A DNA stretch of 43,690 nt from an uncultured Gammaproteobacteria bacterium (GTDB lineage Bacteria > Pseudomonadota > Gammaproteobacteria > Pseudomonadales > Pseudohongiellaceae). The notes beneath the pieces are model-generated. The model had not been told where the DNA came from. It worked only from the letters and a program-made list of their open reading frames with translations, and searched no databases. Below are positions 16,663 through 25,761 of the stretch, piece after piece. The stretch covers positions 1 to 43,690 of the forward strand of contig CAJWVZ010000020.1 in the NCBI GenBank assembly GCA_913048385.1. The letters are read 5' to 3'. The stretch's first letter is position 1. Each line of letters begins with the position of its first letter. Position numbers and translations under genes: made by a program.

Positions 16663-17850
16663 ATGCAAAAATTTAGTCAGGATGAGCGCAAAATTGAATT
16701 AGCCGATTGGGTCTCTCGACAACTATGTGAGTTGCAATTTAGTCGCGAATTTAGCTCTTCACCCGAAGTTTCGGCTGAATCACTTAAAGTTGTCAGCGGA
16801 GATGCCAGTTTCCGACGATATTTTCGGCTTAAATTGCAAGCTGATTGCCCAAAGGTCACGAGTGACCTTTCGCAGATGCAAAATCAAATTAGCAGCTTGA
16901 TAGCGGTAGATTCGCCGCCAGAGCACGAAGACAATGAGAGTTTTGTAAGGATCGATGCTCTGCTGACGAAAGCCGGCGTGAGAGTGCCCATGGTTTTTTC
17001 AAAATGTTTTGATAAAGGGTTCTTGTTGCTTGAAGATCTTGGAGACCGCATTCTGCTTCCGTTGCTGGAGTGCGCTAAACGTAAAGGCGATAAGGAATAT
17101 GTCGATCGTATTTACGCTGATGCGATCAGATCAATTTTATTCATGCAAGAAGGGGTCGCTTCTTCTCAGCTTTCCACGTTTGGAAGGAGTCAATTGCTCG
17201 ATGAAATGAACTTATTTTCGCAATGGTTTTGCGAAGGCCTTCTTGATCTTTCATTATCTGAGCAAGAACAAGAAATGATCAATAAAGCTTTTTTCTTTTT
17301 AGCAGATCGTGTTGACCTGCAGCCGAAAATAGCTGTGCATCGCGATTTTCATTCGCGAAATTTGTTGCGCCTCGAGTTGGCTGGAAAAGAGGCCGTCAAC
17401 AATCTGGGAGTAATTGATTTTCAGGATGCCGTTTCGGGACCTTATACCTATGACGCAGTATCTTTGTTACGTGACTGTTATGTAAGGTGGCCAAAAGACG
17501 ACCAGGCGAGGTGGTCGCTCATGTATTTTGAGGAAGCTCAAGCCGGGAAAGCAGGAAAAGTATTAGCCAATCAGTTGAGTGGAATAACTCAACTCGAATT
17601 CTCGATCGATTTTGATTTATGTGGTTTGCAGCGACATCTGAAAGTTATGGGTATTTTTTCACGACTTTTTCTAAGAGATCAAAAGCCAACCTATTTGAAA
17701 AACTTACCATTGACCATTCATTATTTTCTTGAAGTAGCCAAGAATCATGCTTCTTTAAGAAATTTTCTCAGCTGGTTCCATGAAAAAGTTCTTCCTCGTG
17801 CTGAAACGCGTTTGAGGTTTTTAGCCACTGACTTTATCGATGAGGACTGA
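16663..17850 (+). CDS. amgK: N-acetylmuramate/N-acetylglucosamine anomeric kinase AmgK
   Basis: Phosphorylates recovered MurNAc (and GlcNAc) at C1, the first step of the shortcut that recycles peptidoglycan sugar straight to UDP-MurNAc. The fold is aminoglycoside phosphotransferase-like: SGDASFRRYFRL near residue 45 (nucleotide loop), LLLEDLGDR, the catalytic HRDFHSRNLL and the metal-binding VIDFQDA. At 395 residues it is somewhat longer than pseudomonad AmgK. AAGGG lies just upstream of the ATG. The specific call rests on murU following immediately and lptD lying divergently upstream, an arrangement known in Pseudomonas. Confidence 0.88.
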   Translation: MQKFSQDERKIELADWVSRQLCELQFSREFSSSPEVSAESLKVVSGDASFRRYFRLKLQADCPKVTSDLSQMQNQISSLIAVDSPPEHEDNESFVRIDALLTKAGVRVPMVFSKCFDKGFLLLEDLGDRILLPLLECAKRKGDKEYVDRIYADAIRSILFMQEGVASSQLSTFGRSQLLDEMNLFSQWFCEGLLDLSLSEQEQEMINKAFFFLADRVDLQPKIAVHRDFHSRNLLRLELAGKEAVNNLGVIDFQDAVSGPYTYDAVSLLRDCYVRWPKDDQARWSLMYFEEAQAGKAGKVLANQLSGITQLEFSIDFDLCGLQRHLKVMGIFSRLFLRDQKPTYLKNLPLTIHYFLEVAKNHASLRNFLSWFHEKVLPRAETRLRFLATDFIDED

Positions 17851-17853
17851 TTG

Positions 17854-18546
17854 ATGCAGGCTATGATTTTGGCGGCGGGGTTGGGCTTGAGGATGCAACC
17901 CTTAACAGATAATTTACCAAAACCACTTTTAAAAGTTGGTAAATATACGCTAATAGAGCATCAACTAATTAAGTTACGTAATGCTGGAGTCAATAAAGTT
18001 GTAATCAATCACAGTTACCTTGGTTATATGATTGAGACACATTTGGGAAATGGGTCGCGCCTTGGTCTCGAAATTGTTTATTCGCCAGAGGATGAGCGAT
18101 TAGAAACGGGCGGAGGGATAATTAATGCTCTTAGCAAATTTGAAGGAGAAAGCTTTATTGTTGTAAATGCGGATGTGTGGACAAATTTTGATTGCAAACT
18201 TCTTCCGAAGATAGAACCAAAGGTCGATTTGGCGCATTTGGTGTTAATAAGTCATGCGCCACATAACCCTTCGGGCGATTTTTATCTCTCTGCGGCAGGG
18301 CGGGTACAAGAAGTTGCTACAGATCAAATGACCAGATTTACTTTTGCTGGTGTGAGCGTCATGCATCCAAATTTATTTGCCGATTTAGATGCTAACCCCC
18401 AGCCGCTGCTTCCTATTTTATCTTCGGCTATTGGGCGTGGTTTAGTGGGTGGTCAAGTACATCAGGGAACGTGGCTTGACGTCGGTACGCCGGAGAGACT
18501 CAGAAAATTGAGGTTGTCCGTGGAGGGAGCACATGGCGACAAATAA
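17854..18546 (+). CDS. murU: N-acetylmuramate alpha-1-phosphate uridylyltransferase MurU
   Basis: Makes UDP-MurNAc from MurNAc-1-phosphate and UTP, bypassing the MurA step that fosfomycin inhibits. It has 230 residues. The nucleotidyltransferase signature AAGLGLRMQPLTDNLPKPLL is at the N terminus, with ETGGGI (the sugar-phosphate loop) and NADVW (metal aspartate) further on. A TTG at 17851 is one codon upstream; ATG 17854 gives the normal MQAMILAAG start and has GAGG 8 bases before it. It starts three bases after amgK ends and overlaps the next gene by 14 bases. A generic sugar-1-phosphate nucleotidyltransferase is the alternative, but context argues for MurU. Confidence 0.88.
   Translation: MQAMILAAGLGLRMQPLTDNLPKPLLKVGKYTLIEHQLIKLRNAGVNKVVINHSYLGYMIETHLGNGSRLGLEIVYSPEDERLETGGGIINALSKFEGESFIVVNADVWTNFDCKLLPKIEPKVDLAHLVLISHAPHNPSGDFYLSAAGRVQEVATDQMTRFTFAGVSVMHPNLFADLDANPQPLLPILSSAIGRGLVGGQVHQGTWLDVGTPERLRKLRLSVEGAHGDK
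18522..18529 (+). promoter_or_regulatory. Strong Shine-Dalgarno for the DjlA-like gene
   Basis: GGAGGGAG lies inside the end of murU, three bases before the ATG at 18533 (seven bases from the first GGAG). It fixes the start and shows that the protein really begins without a membrane-anchor segment. Confidence 0.75.
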
Positions 18547-19351
18547 TGTTGTTGATTTAATTTGTTTTATTAGGCACCGAGCCTACAAAAAAGCGCTCCT
18601 TGAGCGTTTTTCTGGTACGTGTATAGATGTTCCTCCAGGCGGGAGCACTGAGCTTATACTGACGGATACGCTCTTTTTTATGCTCGGTAAATTAGCAAAG
18701 CTTGATGGAAGAGTGTCTAAGCGAGAGATAATATTTGCTGAGAAAGCAATTGAAAAACTTGGCCTTGTTTCTGGTTTCAATGACAGTGGAAACTCAAGGA
18801 AACGTGCAATAACAAGTTTTGAAAGAGGAAAGAGGTTTTCGGATGAGACCTTTGATTTTGTTAATCAGCTTGCCTTACGTGTCGGCAGAGGTAGCGATCT
18901 GAGTTGGCAGATCCTCAGGTTACTTTGCGGTGCTGCATTATTAAAAAAGACATCTAACGAGTTGTCGAGATCCAAAACTTCTGAAGGAATGAGTCTTAAC
19001 TGGAGTCTGCGATTAAAGGATCGAGTGTTTCTTCGTGGAGTAGCTGAAAAACTCGGATTTGATAAAGCCCAATTTATCGCGTGCTGTGACGAGATACACA
19101 AGGAGTCGTGTTTCGGGCTGTCAGTTTCACAAAGAGGAGCTTGTGATGCCTACAATATACTTGAAATTGAACCTGGAGCTGAGTTGAGTGTTATTCGAAA
19201 GGCATATCTCAAGCAGATGGCAAAAAATCATCCTGATAAATTACTAGCTCAGTCCCCAAACGAGGAGGTGATGTTACGGGCAAAAGATAAAGTTAATAGT
19301 ATTAGGAACGCCTATGAAATTCTTTGCGATCGCCGTGGGGCTAGGACATAA
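18533..19351 (+). CDS. DjlA-like J-domain co-chaperone lacking the membrane anchor
   Basis: A 272-residue protein with a TerB/DjlA-type helical region (about 40-190, including the acidic [14 protein letters not shown] and the [12 protein letters not shown] segment) and a C-terminal J domain (about 205-272) with the DnaK-activating HPD motif in KNHPDKLL. This is the DjlA architecture. E. coli DjlA begins with a membrane helix and is inner-membrane bound; here the N terminus ([20 protein letters not shown]) is not a convincing transmembrane segment, so the protein may be cytosolic. The start is supported by a strong Shine-Dalgarno and a 14-base overlap with murU. A djlA-type gene near lptD and surA is a known arrangement. 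Confidence 0.85.
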   Translation: MATNNVVDLICFIRHRAYKKALLERFSGTCIDVPPGGSTELILTDTLFFMLGKLAKLDGRVSKREIIFAEKAIEKLGLVSGFNDSGNSRKRAITSFERGKRFSDETFDFVNQLALRVGRGSDLSWQILRLLCGAALLKKTSNELSRSKTSEGMSLNWSLRLKDRVFLRGVAEKLGFDKAQFIACCDEIHKESCFGLSVSQRGACDAYNILEIEPGAELSVIRKAYLKQMAKNHPDKLLAQSPNEEVMLRAKDKVNSIRNAYEILCDRRGART

Positions 19352-19437
19352 CACTTAAAAAACTAAGGGAAGAGACTTCTTGGTTGCGAGGCGTTAAAAT
19401 ATCAGTCTTTTTACCGTTATTAGACTGGAAGAAGCTA

Positions 19438-20121
19438 ATGGAAAATTTTCTAATTGCGCCCTCTATTCTCGCCGCAGACTTTGCTCGATTGGGAGAAGAG
19501 GTAGATAGCGTCATTGAGGCTGGTGCTGATGTTGTTCATTTTGATGTTATGGATAATCATTACGTGCCCAATTTGTCTTTTGGCCCGATGGTATGTTCGG
19601 CTCTCAGAAGTCATGGTGTTAAGGTTCCGATCGATGTTCATTTAATGGTGAAGCCAGTAGATCGAATGATTGAAAGTTTTGCGAAAGCTGGCGCGAGTTA
19701 CATCAGTTTTCACCCCGAGGCCAGTGATCATTGTGATCGATCTCTTCAGTTAATTCGAGAACTAGGGTGCAAAGCAGGCTTGGCCTTAAATCCTGGCACC
19801 TCACTTGAATGTCTTGAATACGTTTTGGATAAGGTCGATTTAATTCTTTTAATGTCTGTGAATCCAGGTTTCGGTGGACAACAGTTTATATCGTCAACTT
19901 TAAAAAAGCTCTCTAAGGTTCGTGCTTTAATAGAAGAGAGTGGGCAAGTTATTCGGTTAGAGGTAGATGGTGGCGTAGGAATTAAAAATATAAAAGAGAT
20001 AGCTGATGCCGGGGCTGATATGTTTGTCGCAGGTTCTGCGATTTTCGGGACTAATAATTACAGTGCCGTAATTGAAGCAATGCGTGTAGAGCTTGGTGCG
20101 CCGCCAAGTCAGCATCATTAG
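19438..20121 (+). CDS. rpe: Ribulose-phosphate 3-epimerase
   Basis: Interconverts ribulose 5-phosphate and xylulose 5-phosphate in the pentose phosphate pathway. It has 227 residues in a TIM barrel. [15 protein letters not shown] opens the protein, [14 protein letters not shown] carries metal ligands H34 and D36, and [16 protein letters not shown] and EVDGGV follow. The frame is open to 19384, but the ATG at 19438 matches the family N terminus and is preceded by GGAAGAAG. In Pseudomonas and E. coli, gph follows rpe; here trpE follows directly, its open frame sharing one base with the rpe stop. Confidence 0.96.
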   Translation: MENFLIAPSILAADFARLGEEVDSVIEAGADVVHFDVMDNHYVPNLSFGPMVCSALRSHGVKVPIDVHLMVKPVDRMIESFAKAGASYISFHPEASDHCDRSLQLIRELGCKAGLALNPGTSLECLEYVLDKVDLILLMSVNPGFGGQQFISSTLKKLSKVRALIEESGQVIRLEVDGGVGIKNIKEIADAGADMFVAGSAIFGTNNYSAVIEAMRVELGAPPSQHH

Positions 20122-20135
20122 TGTTAGGAAATGCC

Positions 20136-21611
20136 ATGCAAGATCTGAATTATGAAGCGCTTCGAAATGCTGGATACAATAGGGTTCCGGTGGTGAGGGA
20201 AGTTTTAGCGGATACTGAGACCCCGCTCAGTATTTATTTGAAACTAGCGAATACCACCTATAGTTATTTGTTTGAGTCTATTCAGGGAGGAGAGAAATGG
20301 GGTAGATTTTCCATAATAGGTTTGCAGTCGAATACAGTCCTCAAGGTTGTCGAGCGAAAAATTACAGTTGAAAAAGATGGAGTTGTAACTGAGTCACTTG
20401 AGGCTGACGATCCGTTTCCTTTTATCGCCGAATTTAAAAATCGTTACCGGGTTGCAGAGCTTCCTAGCGGAACCTCTTTTGGGGGAGGGCTCGTGGGTTA
20501 TTTCGGGTACGACACTGTTCGTTATGCCGAGCCAATTATCGGTAAAGCTCGAGGAAAAGATGACCTAGCTACCCCCGACATTTTGCTCATGGTGTCTGAG
20601 GAGGTGATTGTTTTCGATAACCTAAAGGGAACAATTTCTTTTGTTATTAATGCGGACCCAAACAATGAAGGATCGTTCAAAAAAGCACGCGACCGAATAG
20701 ACTCTTTGCAAAATGAACTTAAATCGCCGCTTCAGTTACCAGTGCTTGATCCAAGTTCTACAAAAAGACCGATCAATTTTTCTCATCATTTTACAAAAGA
20801 AAATTTCGAAACTTCGGTTAACACTATAAAGGATTACATCGACGCAGGCGATGTAATGCAAGTTGTGATTTCTCAACGGATGTCTGCATCTTTTGAAGGT
20901 GACCCATTGAATGTGTACAGGGCCCTTCGTTACCTTAACCCCTCTCCATATATGGTATATTTTGACCTCGGTGATCATCACATAGTAAGTTCTTCTCCTG
21001 AAATTTTGGCTCGAGTTGAGGACAAGAAAATCACTGTAAGACCTTTAGCGGGGACTCGTAAACGAGGCTCAACTGAAGATAAGGATCAGGCTCTTGAACA
21101 AGAATTATTGAATGATACGAAAGAATTAGCAGAGCATCTGATGCTTATTGATCTGAGTCGTAATGACTCGGGCCGAGTGTCCAAGGTAGGCACGGTTAAT
21201 GTCGCACGACAGATGTTTATTGAACGATACTCGCATGTTATGCACATAGCATCTATCGTAGAGAGTGAGCTGAGTGAGGATAAGTCTGCACTGGATGTTT
21301 TACGTTCAACCTTGCCTGTCGGCACTTTGAGCGGTGCACCAAAGGTGCGGGCAATGGAAATCATTGACCAGCTTGAGCCAGAGAAGCGGGGAGTCTATGG
21401 GGGCGCTATGGGGTATCTTGGGTGGAACGACAATATGGATATGGCTATCGCTATTCGTACCGCCCTCATCAAAGACGGACGGCTCAATGTTCAGGCTGGC
21501 GCGGGGATAGTCGCTGACTCCGTTGCTAACTTAGAATGGGAGGAAACTCTCAATAAAGCTCAGGCTATTGTGCGTGCGGTGGAATTAGCGGTTACAGGAT
21601 TTAAAATATAG
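20136..21611 (+). CDS. trpE: Anthranilate synthase component I
   Basis: Converts chorismate to anthranilate using ammonia supplied by TrpG; first committed step of tryptophan synthesis. From the ATG it has 491 residues. The N-terminal regulatory part shows SYLFESIQGGEKWGRFSIIG, corresponding to the tryptophan-binding LLES region. The catalytic chorismate-binding domain shows DVMQVVISQR, RPLAGTRKRG, ELAEHLMLIDLSRND and GTLSGAPKVRAMEII. AGGA at 20126-20129 sits 6 bases before the ATG; an upstream GTG at 20121 is less likely. It is tightly linked to rpe and shows no leader peptide or attenuator in front. Confidence 0.96.
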   Translation: MQDLNYEALRNAGYNRVPVVREVLADTETPLSIYLKLANTTYSYLFESIQGGEKWGRFSIIGLQSNTVLKVVERKITVEKDGVVTESLEADDPFPFIAEFKNRYRVAELPSGTSFGGGLVGYFGYDTVRYAEPIIGKARGKDDLATPDILLMVSEEVIVFDNLKGTISFVINADPNNEGSFKKARDRIDSLQNELKSPLQLPVLDPSSTKRPINFSHHFTKENFETSVNTIKDYIDAGDVMQVVISQRMSASFEGDPLNVYRALRYLNPSPYMVYFDLGDHHIVSSSPEILARVEDKKITVRPLAGTRKRGSTEDKDQALEQELLNDTKELAEHLMLIDLSRNDSGRVSKVGTVNVARQMFIERYSHVMHIASIVESELSEDKSALDVLRSTLPVGTLSGAPKVRAMEIIDQLEPEKRGVYGGAMGYLGWNDNMDMAIAIRTALIKDGRLNVQAGAGIVADSVANLEWEETLNKAQAIVRAVELAVTGFKI

Positions 21612-21625
21612 AATTTGCTCGTAAT

Positions 21626-23056
21626 TCATGCACTGCTCATGCCTTTATAGGCTTCAAGAGCTCGTGTACGCGTTTCTTTTAAGTCGAGAATGGCAAGCGG
21701 ATATTGAACTCCTAGTTTTACTCCAGCGCGCAAGAGCTCCCCTTCTGGTGCGTTGCTCGGATCGTGGATGTATTTATTGGGAACTGACGCCAATTCAGGG
21801 AGAAACTTCTTAATATAGGTTCCGTTTGGATCAAATTTTTGTGATTGAGTCACCGGATTGAATATTCTAAAGTAAGGAGCAGCATCCGCACCGGTTCCGG
21901 CAACCCACTGCCAGCTGCATGAATTACTCGCTAAGTCTGCGTCTAAAAGACAGTCCCAAAACCAACGAGCTCCTTGGATCCAATGGAGCATAAGGTTTTT
22001 AGTCAAAAAAGAAGCAACGATCATTCGGACTCGATTGTGCATATACCCAGTCGCCCAGAGCTCCCTCATCCCGGCATCTACAATAGGGTATCCGGTTTTT
22101 CCTTCTTGCCAGAGCTTGAGCGCTTTCTCATCCCTTCTCCAAGGAAATTTTGTGAAATTTGTTTTGAAATTCTGGTTTGTTATTGTGGGGAAGTAGTACA
22201 GTAGTGAGTAAGAAAACTCCCGCCATATTAATTCTCTAATAAAATGTTCAGCCTCAGATTTATCTATTTGCGTTGACCTTGAGGCTTTTACCACATGCCA
22301 GGTCACAAAATTAGGCGAAATCTCACCAAATTTAAGGTGTGGTGAGAGTCGCGAGACGCTTGATCTTTCCGGAATGTTTCGACCTTCTTGATATTTATGA
22401 ATGCCATGTGTAAGAAATTTATCGAGCTTAGCATGAGCGCTTGTCTCGCCAGGAACCCAGTCCTTTCCAATTGATTCAGCCCAATCTTGCTCTGGTAAAA
22501 GTTTGAGAGCAGATATCTTGTCTTTCGGCATTGGGCACTCGATTAACTTATTAATCGAAGGAACGCTGAGCGGCTCGTTTGGAGATGGCTGAGTTGATAA
22601 TCCATTTTTGTAGAACGGGGTAAAAACCTTGTAGGGAGTGTCATCTTTTTTCAAGGTGGTCCAAGGCTCCCAGAGGAGGCAGCCTTTGTGACTCTCTACC
22701 GATGATCCAAGATTGGTGAGAGTTGTTTTAATCTTTTTATCGCGAGCTATTTGCCATGGTTCATAACAACGATTCCAATGCACGCTCTTTGCGTCAGTCT
22801 GTTTCAGCATCCTTGTTAAAATTTTTTCAGGGTCTCCTCGCTCGATCCAAAGATTACCATTTAGACTGTTGTCTAGAGAGATGAGTGAGTGATGAAGCCA
22901 CCAGCGGCTTGCAGCGCCCAGACGCCATTCTTTTGGGGTCTCGTCATCAAGAATGAACAGCGGTATCGTTTCACCATTTAAAATCGCCGCCGATAGAGCT
23001 GGGTTGTCTTTGAGCCTCAAGTCTTGACGAAACCAAAAGATTGTCGTTCCCTTCAT
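21626..23056 (-). CDS. phrB: Deoxyribodipyrimidine photolyase
   Basis: Light-driven repair of UV-induced pyrimidine dimers using FAD and an antenna chromophore. It has 476 residues. The N-terminal alpha/beta antenna domain starts TIFWFRQDLRLKDNPAL. The helical FAD domain carries the signature run of short motifs GYPIVDAGMREL, GYMHNRVRM, WQWVAGTGADAAPYFRIFNP and KFDPNG, as in class I CPD photolyases. Tryptophans that could form the electron-transfer chain are present, but I cannot exclude a cryptochrome-like role. It lies antisense between trpE (convergent, 14-base gap) and trpG (divergent), interrupting the tryptophan genes. Confidence 0.93.
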   Translation of the reverse strand: MKGTTIFWFRQDLRLKDNPALSAAILNGETIPLFILDDETPKEWRLGAASRWWLHHSLISLDNSLNGNLWIERGDPEKILTRMLKQTDAKSVHWNRCYEPWQIARDKKIKTTLTNLGSSVESHKGCLLWEPWTTLKKDDTPYKVFTPFYKNGLSTQPSPNEPLSVPSINKLIECPMPKDKISALKLLPEQDWAESIGKDWVPGETSAHAKLDKFLTHGIHKYQEGRNIPERSSVSRLSPHLKFGEISPNFVTWHVVKASRSTQIDKSEAEHFIRELIWREFSYSLLYYFPTITNQNFKTNFTKFPWRRDEKALKLWQEGKTGYPIVDAGMRELWATGYMHNRVRMIVASFLTKNLMLHWIQGARWFWDCLLDADLASNSCSWQWVAGTGADAAPYFRIFNPVTQSQKFDPNGTYIKKFLPELASVPNKYIHDPSNAPEGELLRAGVKLGVQYPLAILDLKETRTRALEAYKGMSSA

Positions 23057-23158
23057 TTGTACGGCCTTTCAATTATTTTGCTACTTCTAGCAGCCCTGCT
23101 AAGATAACGTCTTTCAGGAATTTACGGATTCGTACCACAGGTAATTCAATGTTTGTCC

Positions 23159-23167
23159 TGCTATCAT
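23159..23167 (+). promoter_or_regulatory. Candidate extended -10 for trpGDC
   Basis: TG-C-TATCAT is an extended -10 form about 57 bases before the trpG start, in the phr-trpG divergent spacer. No good -35 is visible. A second weak pair, TTGCTA (23078-23083) and TAAGAT (23100-23105, spacing 16), lies further upstream. Confidence 0.3.
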
Positions 23168-23210
23168 CCGCGAGTGAGAGTTTACGAAATTTAGCACAAA
23201 CTTTGCACTA

Positions 23211-23216
23211 AGGAGG
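23211..23216 (+). promoter_or_regulatory. Shine-Dalgarno for trpG TTG start
   Basis: AGGAGG, a complete match to the anti-Shine-Dalgarno, lies 7 bases before the TTG at 23224. This makes the unusual start codon secure; a downstream in-frame ATG at 23233 would cut into the conserved [10 protein letters not shown] start. Confidence 0.8.
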
Positions 23217-23223
23217 GTCTTAC

Positions 23224-23808
23224 TTGTTATTAATGATTGATAACTATGATTCGTTTACCTACAACATCGTTCAGTACTTGTCTGAGTTGGGTGCTGATGT
23301 TTTAGTTGTCAGAAACGATGCTGTTGGTGTTTCAGAGATAATTGATATGGATCCTCAAGCTATTGTAATTTCGCCGGGGCCGTGTACACCGAATGAAGCA
23401 GGAATATCTTTGGAGGTAATTCACGCTTTTGCTGGCAAAATCCCCATGCTCGGAATCTGTCTTGGGCATCAGAGTATTGGTCAGGCCTACGGCGGAGACA
23501 TTGTTCGGGCCGACAAGGTGATGCATGGTAAGTTGTCAAAGATTTATCATAATGGAGAAGGAGTGTTTGCTGGACTCGCTAATCCTTTTACTGCGACCAG
23601 ATACCATTCTTTAGTTATTGATAAAAATTCTTGCCCTGATTGCTTTGAGATTTCTGCGTGGACTGAGAATGAGAATAAAGAAGTGGAGGAAATTATGGGG
23701 GTGCGTCATCGTAAAAACTTAGTTGAGGGTGTTCAGTTCCATCCTGAGTCGATTTCAAGCGAGTATGGTTTTGAACTATTGCAGAACTTTCTTGATTATG
23801 GATCTTAA
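23224..23808 (+). CDS. trpG: Anthranilate synthase component II (glutamine amidotransferase)
   Basis: Hydrolyses glutamine and channels ammonia to TrpE (in some species also to PabB). It has 194 residues. [13 protein letters not shown] opens the class I amidotransferase fold. The catalytic triad is C79 in LGICLGHQ with H173 and E175 in QFHPES. TTG start with an ideal ribosome site. It is followed by trpD (32-base gap) and trpC, forming trpGDC, while trpE lies 1.6 kb away on the other side of the photolyase gene. No separate pabA is seen in the window, so dual use is possible but unproven. Confidence 0.96.
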   Translation: MLLMIDNYDSFTYNIVQYLSELGADVLVVRNDAVGVSEIIDMDPQAIVISPGPCTPNEAGISLEVIHAFAGKIPMLGICLGHQSIGQAYGGDIVRADKVMHGKLSKIYHNGEGVFAGLANPFTATRYHSLVIDKNSCPDCFEISAWTENENKEVEEIMGVRHRKNLVEGVQFHPESISSEYGFELLQNFLDYGS

Positions 23809-23840
23809 AAAGGAAAGCTAGAAAATTTCGGTACTAAATA

Positions 23841-24881
23841 ATGAAAATTAATGAAGCGCTTAAAAAAGTTATCGCATCGCAAAATCTCAGTGATGCGGAG
23901 ATGCTGTCAGTCATGCGAGATGTAATGAGTGGACGAACCACTGATGCTCAGAACGCAGGTTTTCTTGTCGGAATGCAAATTAAGGGGCCTGATGTGGTTG
24001 AGATTACCGCAGCAGCTCGCGTAATGCGCGAACTCGCAATACCGGTTGCTGTCCAAGATCGATCAAATTTACTAGACACTTGTGGAACCGGTGGAAGTGG
24101 ATCGAATACATTTAATATATCGACGGGTTCTGCACTTGTGGCGGCAGTTGCCGGGGCTCGGGTTGCTAAGCATGGTAACCGTGGAGCAACCAGTAAGAGT
24201 GGGAGTGCTGATGTATTGGAGGCAGCTGGTGTTTCTCTAGACCTCCGCGCCGAGCAAGTTGCTGCGTGCGTTGACAGCATCGGTGTGGGATTTATGTTTG
24301 CCCCTGCACACCATAGTGCTATGAGACATGTTATGGCTGCACGGAAAGAGCTCGGTGTGCGCACAATCTTCAATCTGCTCGGCCCGTTAACCAATCCGGC
24401 GAGCGCTGTGAATCAAGTAATGGGTGTTTATGATTCTGAATTAATTGAGCCCCTAGTGGAAGTGCTTCGCGGCCTCGGTGGACGCAATATTTTGGTTGTA
24501 GCAGCTGAGGATGGCCTTGATGAAATTAGCTGCTCTGCAGCTACCCATGTTGGAGAGCTTCGAGATGGTGAGGTTTTGCAATATAAAGTTACCCCTGAAG
24601 ACTTTGGAATTAAGCGAAGGAAGGACTACGTCGAGCTTCAAGTCAACAGCCCTAAAGAAAGCTTAAAGTTGTTAAAAAGTGCTTTAACTTATTCACATGA
24701 GGGAGCCGGTGATATTGTTGCGCTTAATGCAGGTGCTGCAATTTATGTAGCTAATTTGAGTTCTGATTTAGCTGCTGGAGTAGAGAAGGCCAAAAAAATT
24801 CTGGCTAGCGGTTTAGCGATGGAAAAGCTTACAGAGCTCGTAAATTTCACACAGACTGTTGCGGCTAAAAATTCGCAATGA
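23841..24881 (+). CDS. trpD: Anthranilate phosphoribosyltransferase
   Basis: Joins anthranilate to PRPP, the second step of tryptophan synthesis. It has 346 residues. The N-terminal helical domain is followed by the PRPP/magnesium loop DTCGTGGSGSNTFNIST, KHGNRGATSKSGSADVLEA, and NLLGPLTNPA, all intact. The ATG is preceded only by a weak ribosome site. It is the middle gene of trpGDC. It is a stand-alone enzyme rather than the TrpG-TrpD fusion of E. coli, which fits a Pseudomonas-type organisation. Confidence 0.96.
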   Translation: MKINEALKKVIASQNLSDAEMLSVMRDVMSGRTTDAQNAGFLVGMQIKGPDVVEITAAARVMRELAIPVAVQDRSNLLDTCGTGGSGSNTFNISTGSALVAAVAGARVAKHGNRGATSKSGSADVLEAAGVSLDLRAEQVAACVDSIGVGFMFAPAHHSAMRHVMAARKELGVRTIFNLLGPLTNPASAVNQVMGVYDSELIEPLVEVLRGLGGRNILVVAAEDGLDEISCSAATHVGELRDGEVLQYKVTPEDFGIKRRKDYVELQVNSPKESLKLLKSALTYSHEGAGDIVALNAGAAIYVANLSSDLAAGVEKAKKILASGLAMEKLTELVNFTQTVAAKNSQ

Positions 24882-24898
24882 AACTTGGAGATAAGTAG

Positions 24899-25699
24899 TT
24901 GAAAAGTTCCAGTATCCTTGAAGAAATTATTGGGCACAAATTAGATGAGATTACTAACGCTAAAGCAGAGGTATCACAAAGCGATTTAGAAAATAGGGTG
25001 TCTCTGCAGGATTCAGTCCGCGGTTTCACAAAAGCTATATCCAGAGAAATATTAGCTTCCCGTCCGGCAGTTATTGCCGAAATAAAAAAAGCATCACCTT
25101 CTAAAGGTCTGATTAGAGAAAGTTTTGATCCGAGAACCCACGCCGCAGATTATCAGTCTAGCGGGGCAACCTGTCTTTCGGTCCTAACTGACAAAAAGTT
25201 TTTTAGTGGAGAGAATCAATATTTAATTGAAGCAAAGCAAGGGTGTGATATCCCTATTATTCGGAAGGACTTCATTATTGATCCTTATCAGATCGCAGAA
25301 TCACGAGCTTTGGGCGCTGATTGTATATTGCTAATTGCATCTGTTCTTGACGACAATTCACTAGAAAGTCTCAATAAGTATGCGAAAGCACTAGAGTTAG
25401 ATGTGTTGCTTGAAGTTCACAACGAAGAAGAGATGGACCGGGCAATGATCATAAGCGATTGTTTAATTGGTATTAATAATCGAAATCTTCACACTTTTGA
25501 GACAGACTTAGAGACCTCAATAAGATTAGTAGAAAAAATTCCGACTGGCCGGTTTGTTATTACCGAAAGTGGGATACACACCAGAGATGATGTTCAAAGG
25601 ATGATGGAGCATAATATCTTTGGGTTTTTAATCGGAGAATCTTTTATGGCTTCTGAAAACCCAGGGGAAAAACTTAAAGAGATCATGTTTGGCACGTAA
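24899..25699 (+). CDS. trpC: Indole-3-glycerol phosphate synthase
   Basis: Cyclises CdRP to indole-3-glycerol phosphate. It has 266 residues, monofunctional (no fused TrpF). Key motifs are AEIKKASPSKG (catalytic lysine and phosphate site), SVLTDKKFFSG, IIRKDFIIDPYQI (catalytic lysine), VHNEEE, GINNRNL and ITESGI. The TTG start at 24899 has GGAG 8 bases upstream; homologues also begin a few residues before ILxxIxxxK. Last gene of trpGDC. In Pseudomonas vfr follows, but here an OsmC-family gene comes next. Confidence 0.96.
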   Translation: MKSSSILEEIIGHKLDEITNAKAEVSQSDLENRVSLQDSVRGFTKAISREILASRPAVIAEIKKASPSKGLIRESFDPRTHAADYQSSGATCLSVLTDKKFFSGENQYLIEAKQGCDIPIIRKDFIIDPYQIAESRALGADCILLIASVLDDNSLESLNKYAKALELDVLLEVHNEEEMDRAMIISDCLIGINNRNLHTFETDLETSIRLVEKIPTGRFVITESGIHTRDDVQRMMEHNIFGFLIGESFMASENPGEKLKEIMFGT

Positions 25700-25761
25700 T
25701 GGTAAAGGCGACTTGAAAAATTTTTTAGACCGCATGATTCAACAATGACGTGGGGTTGTTT

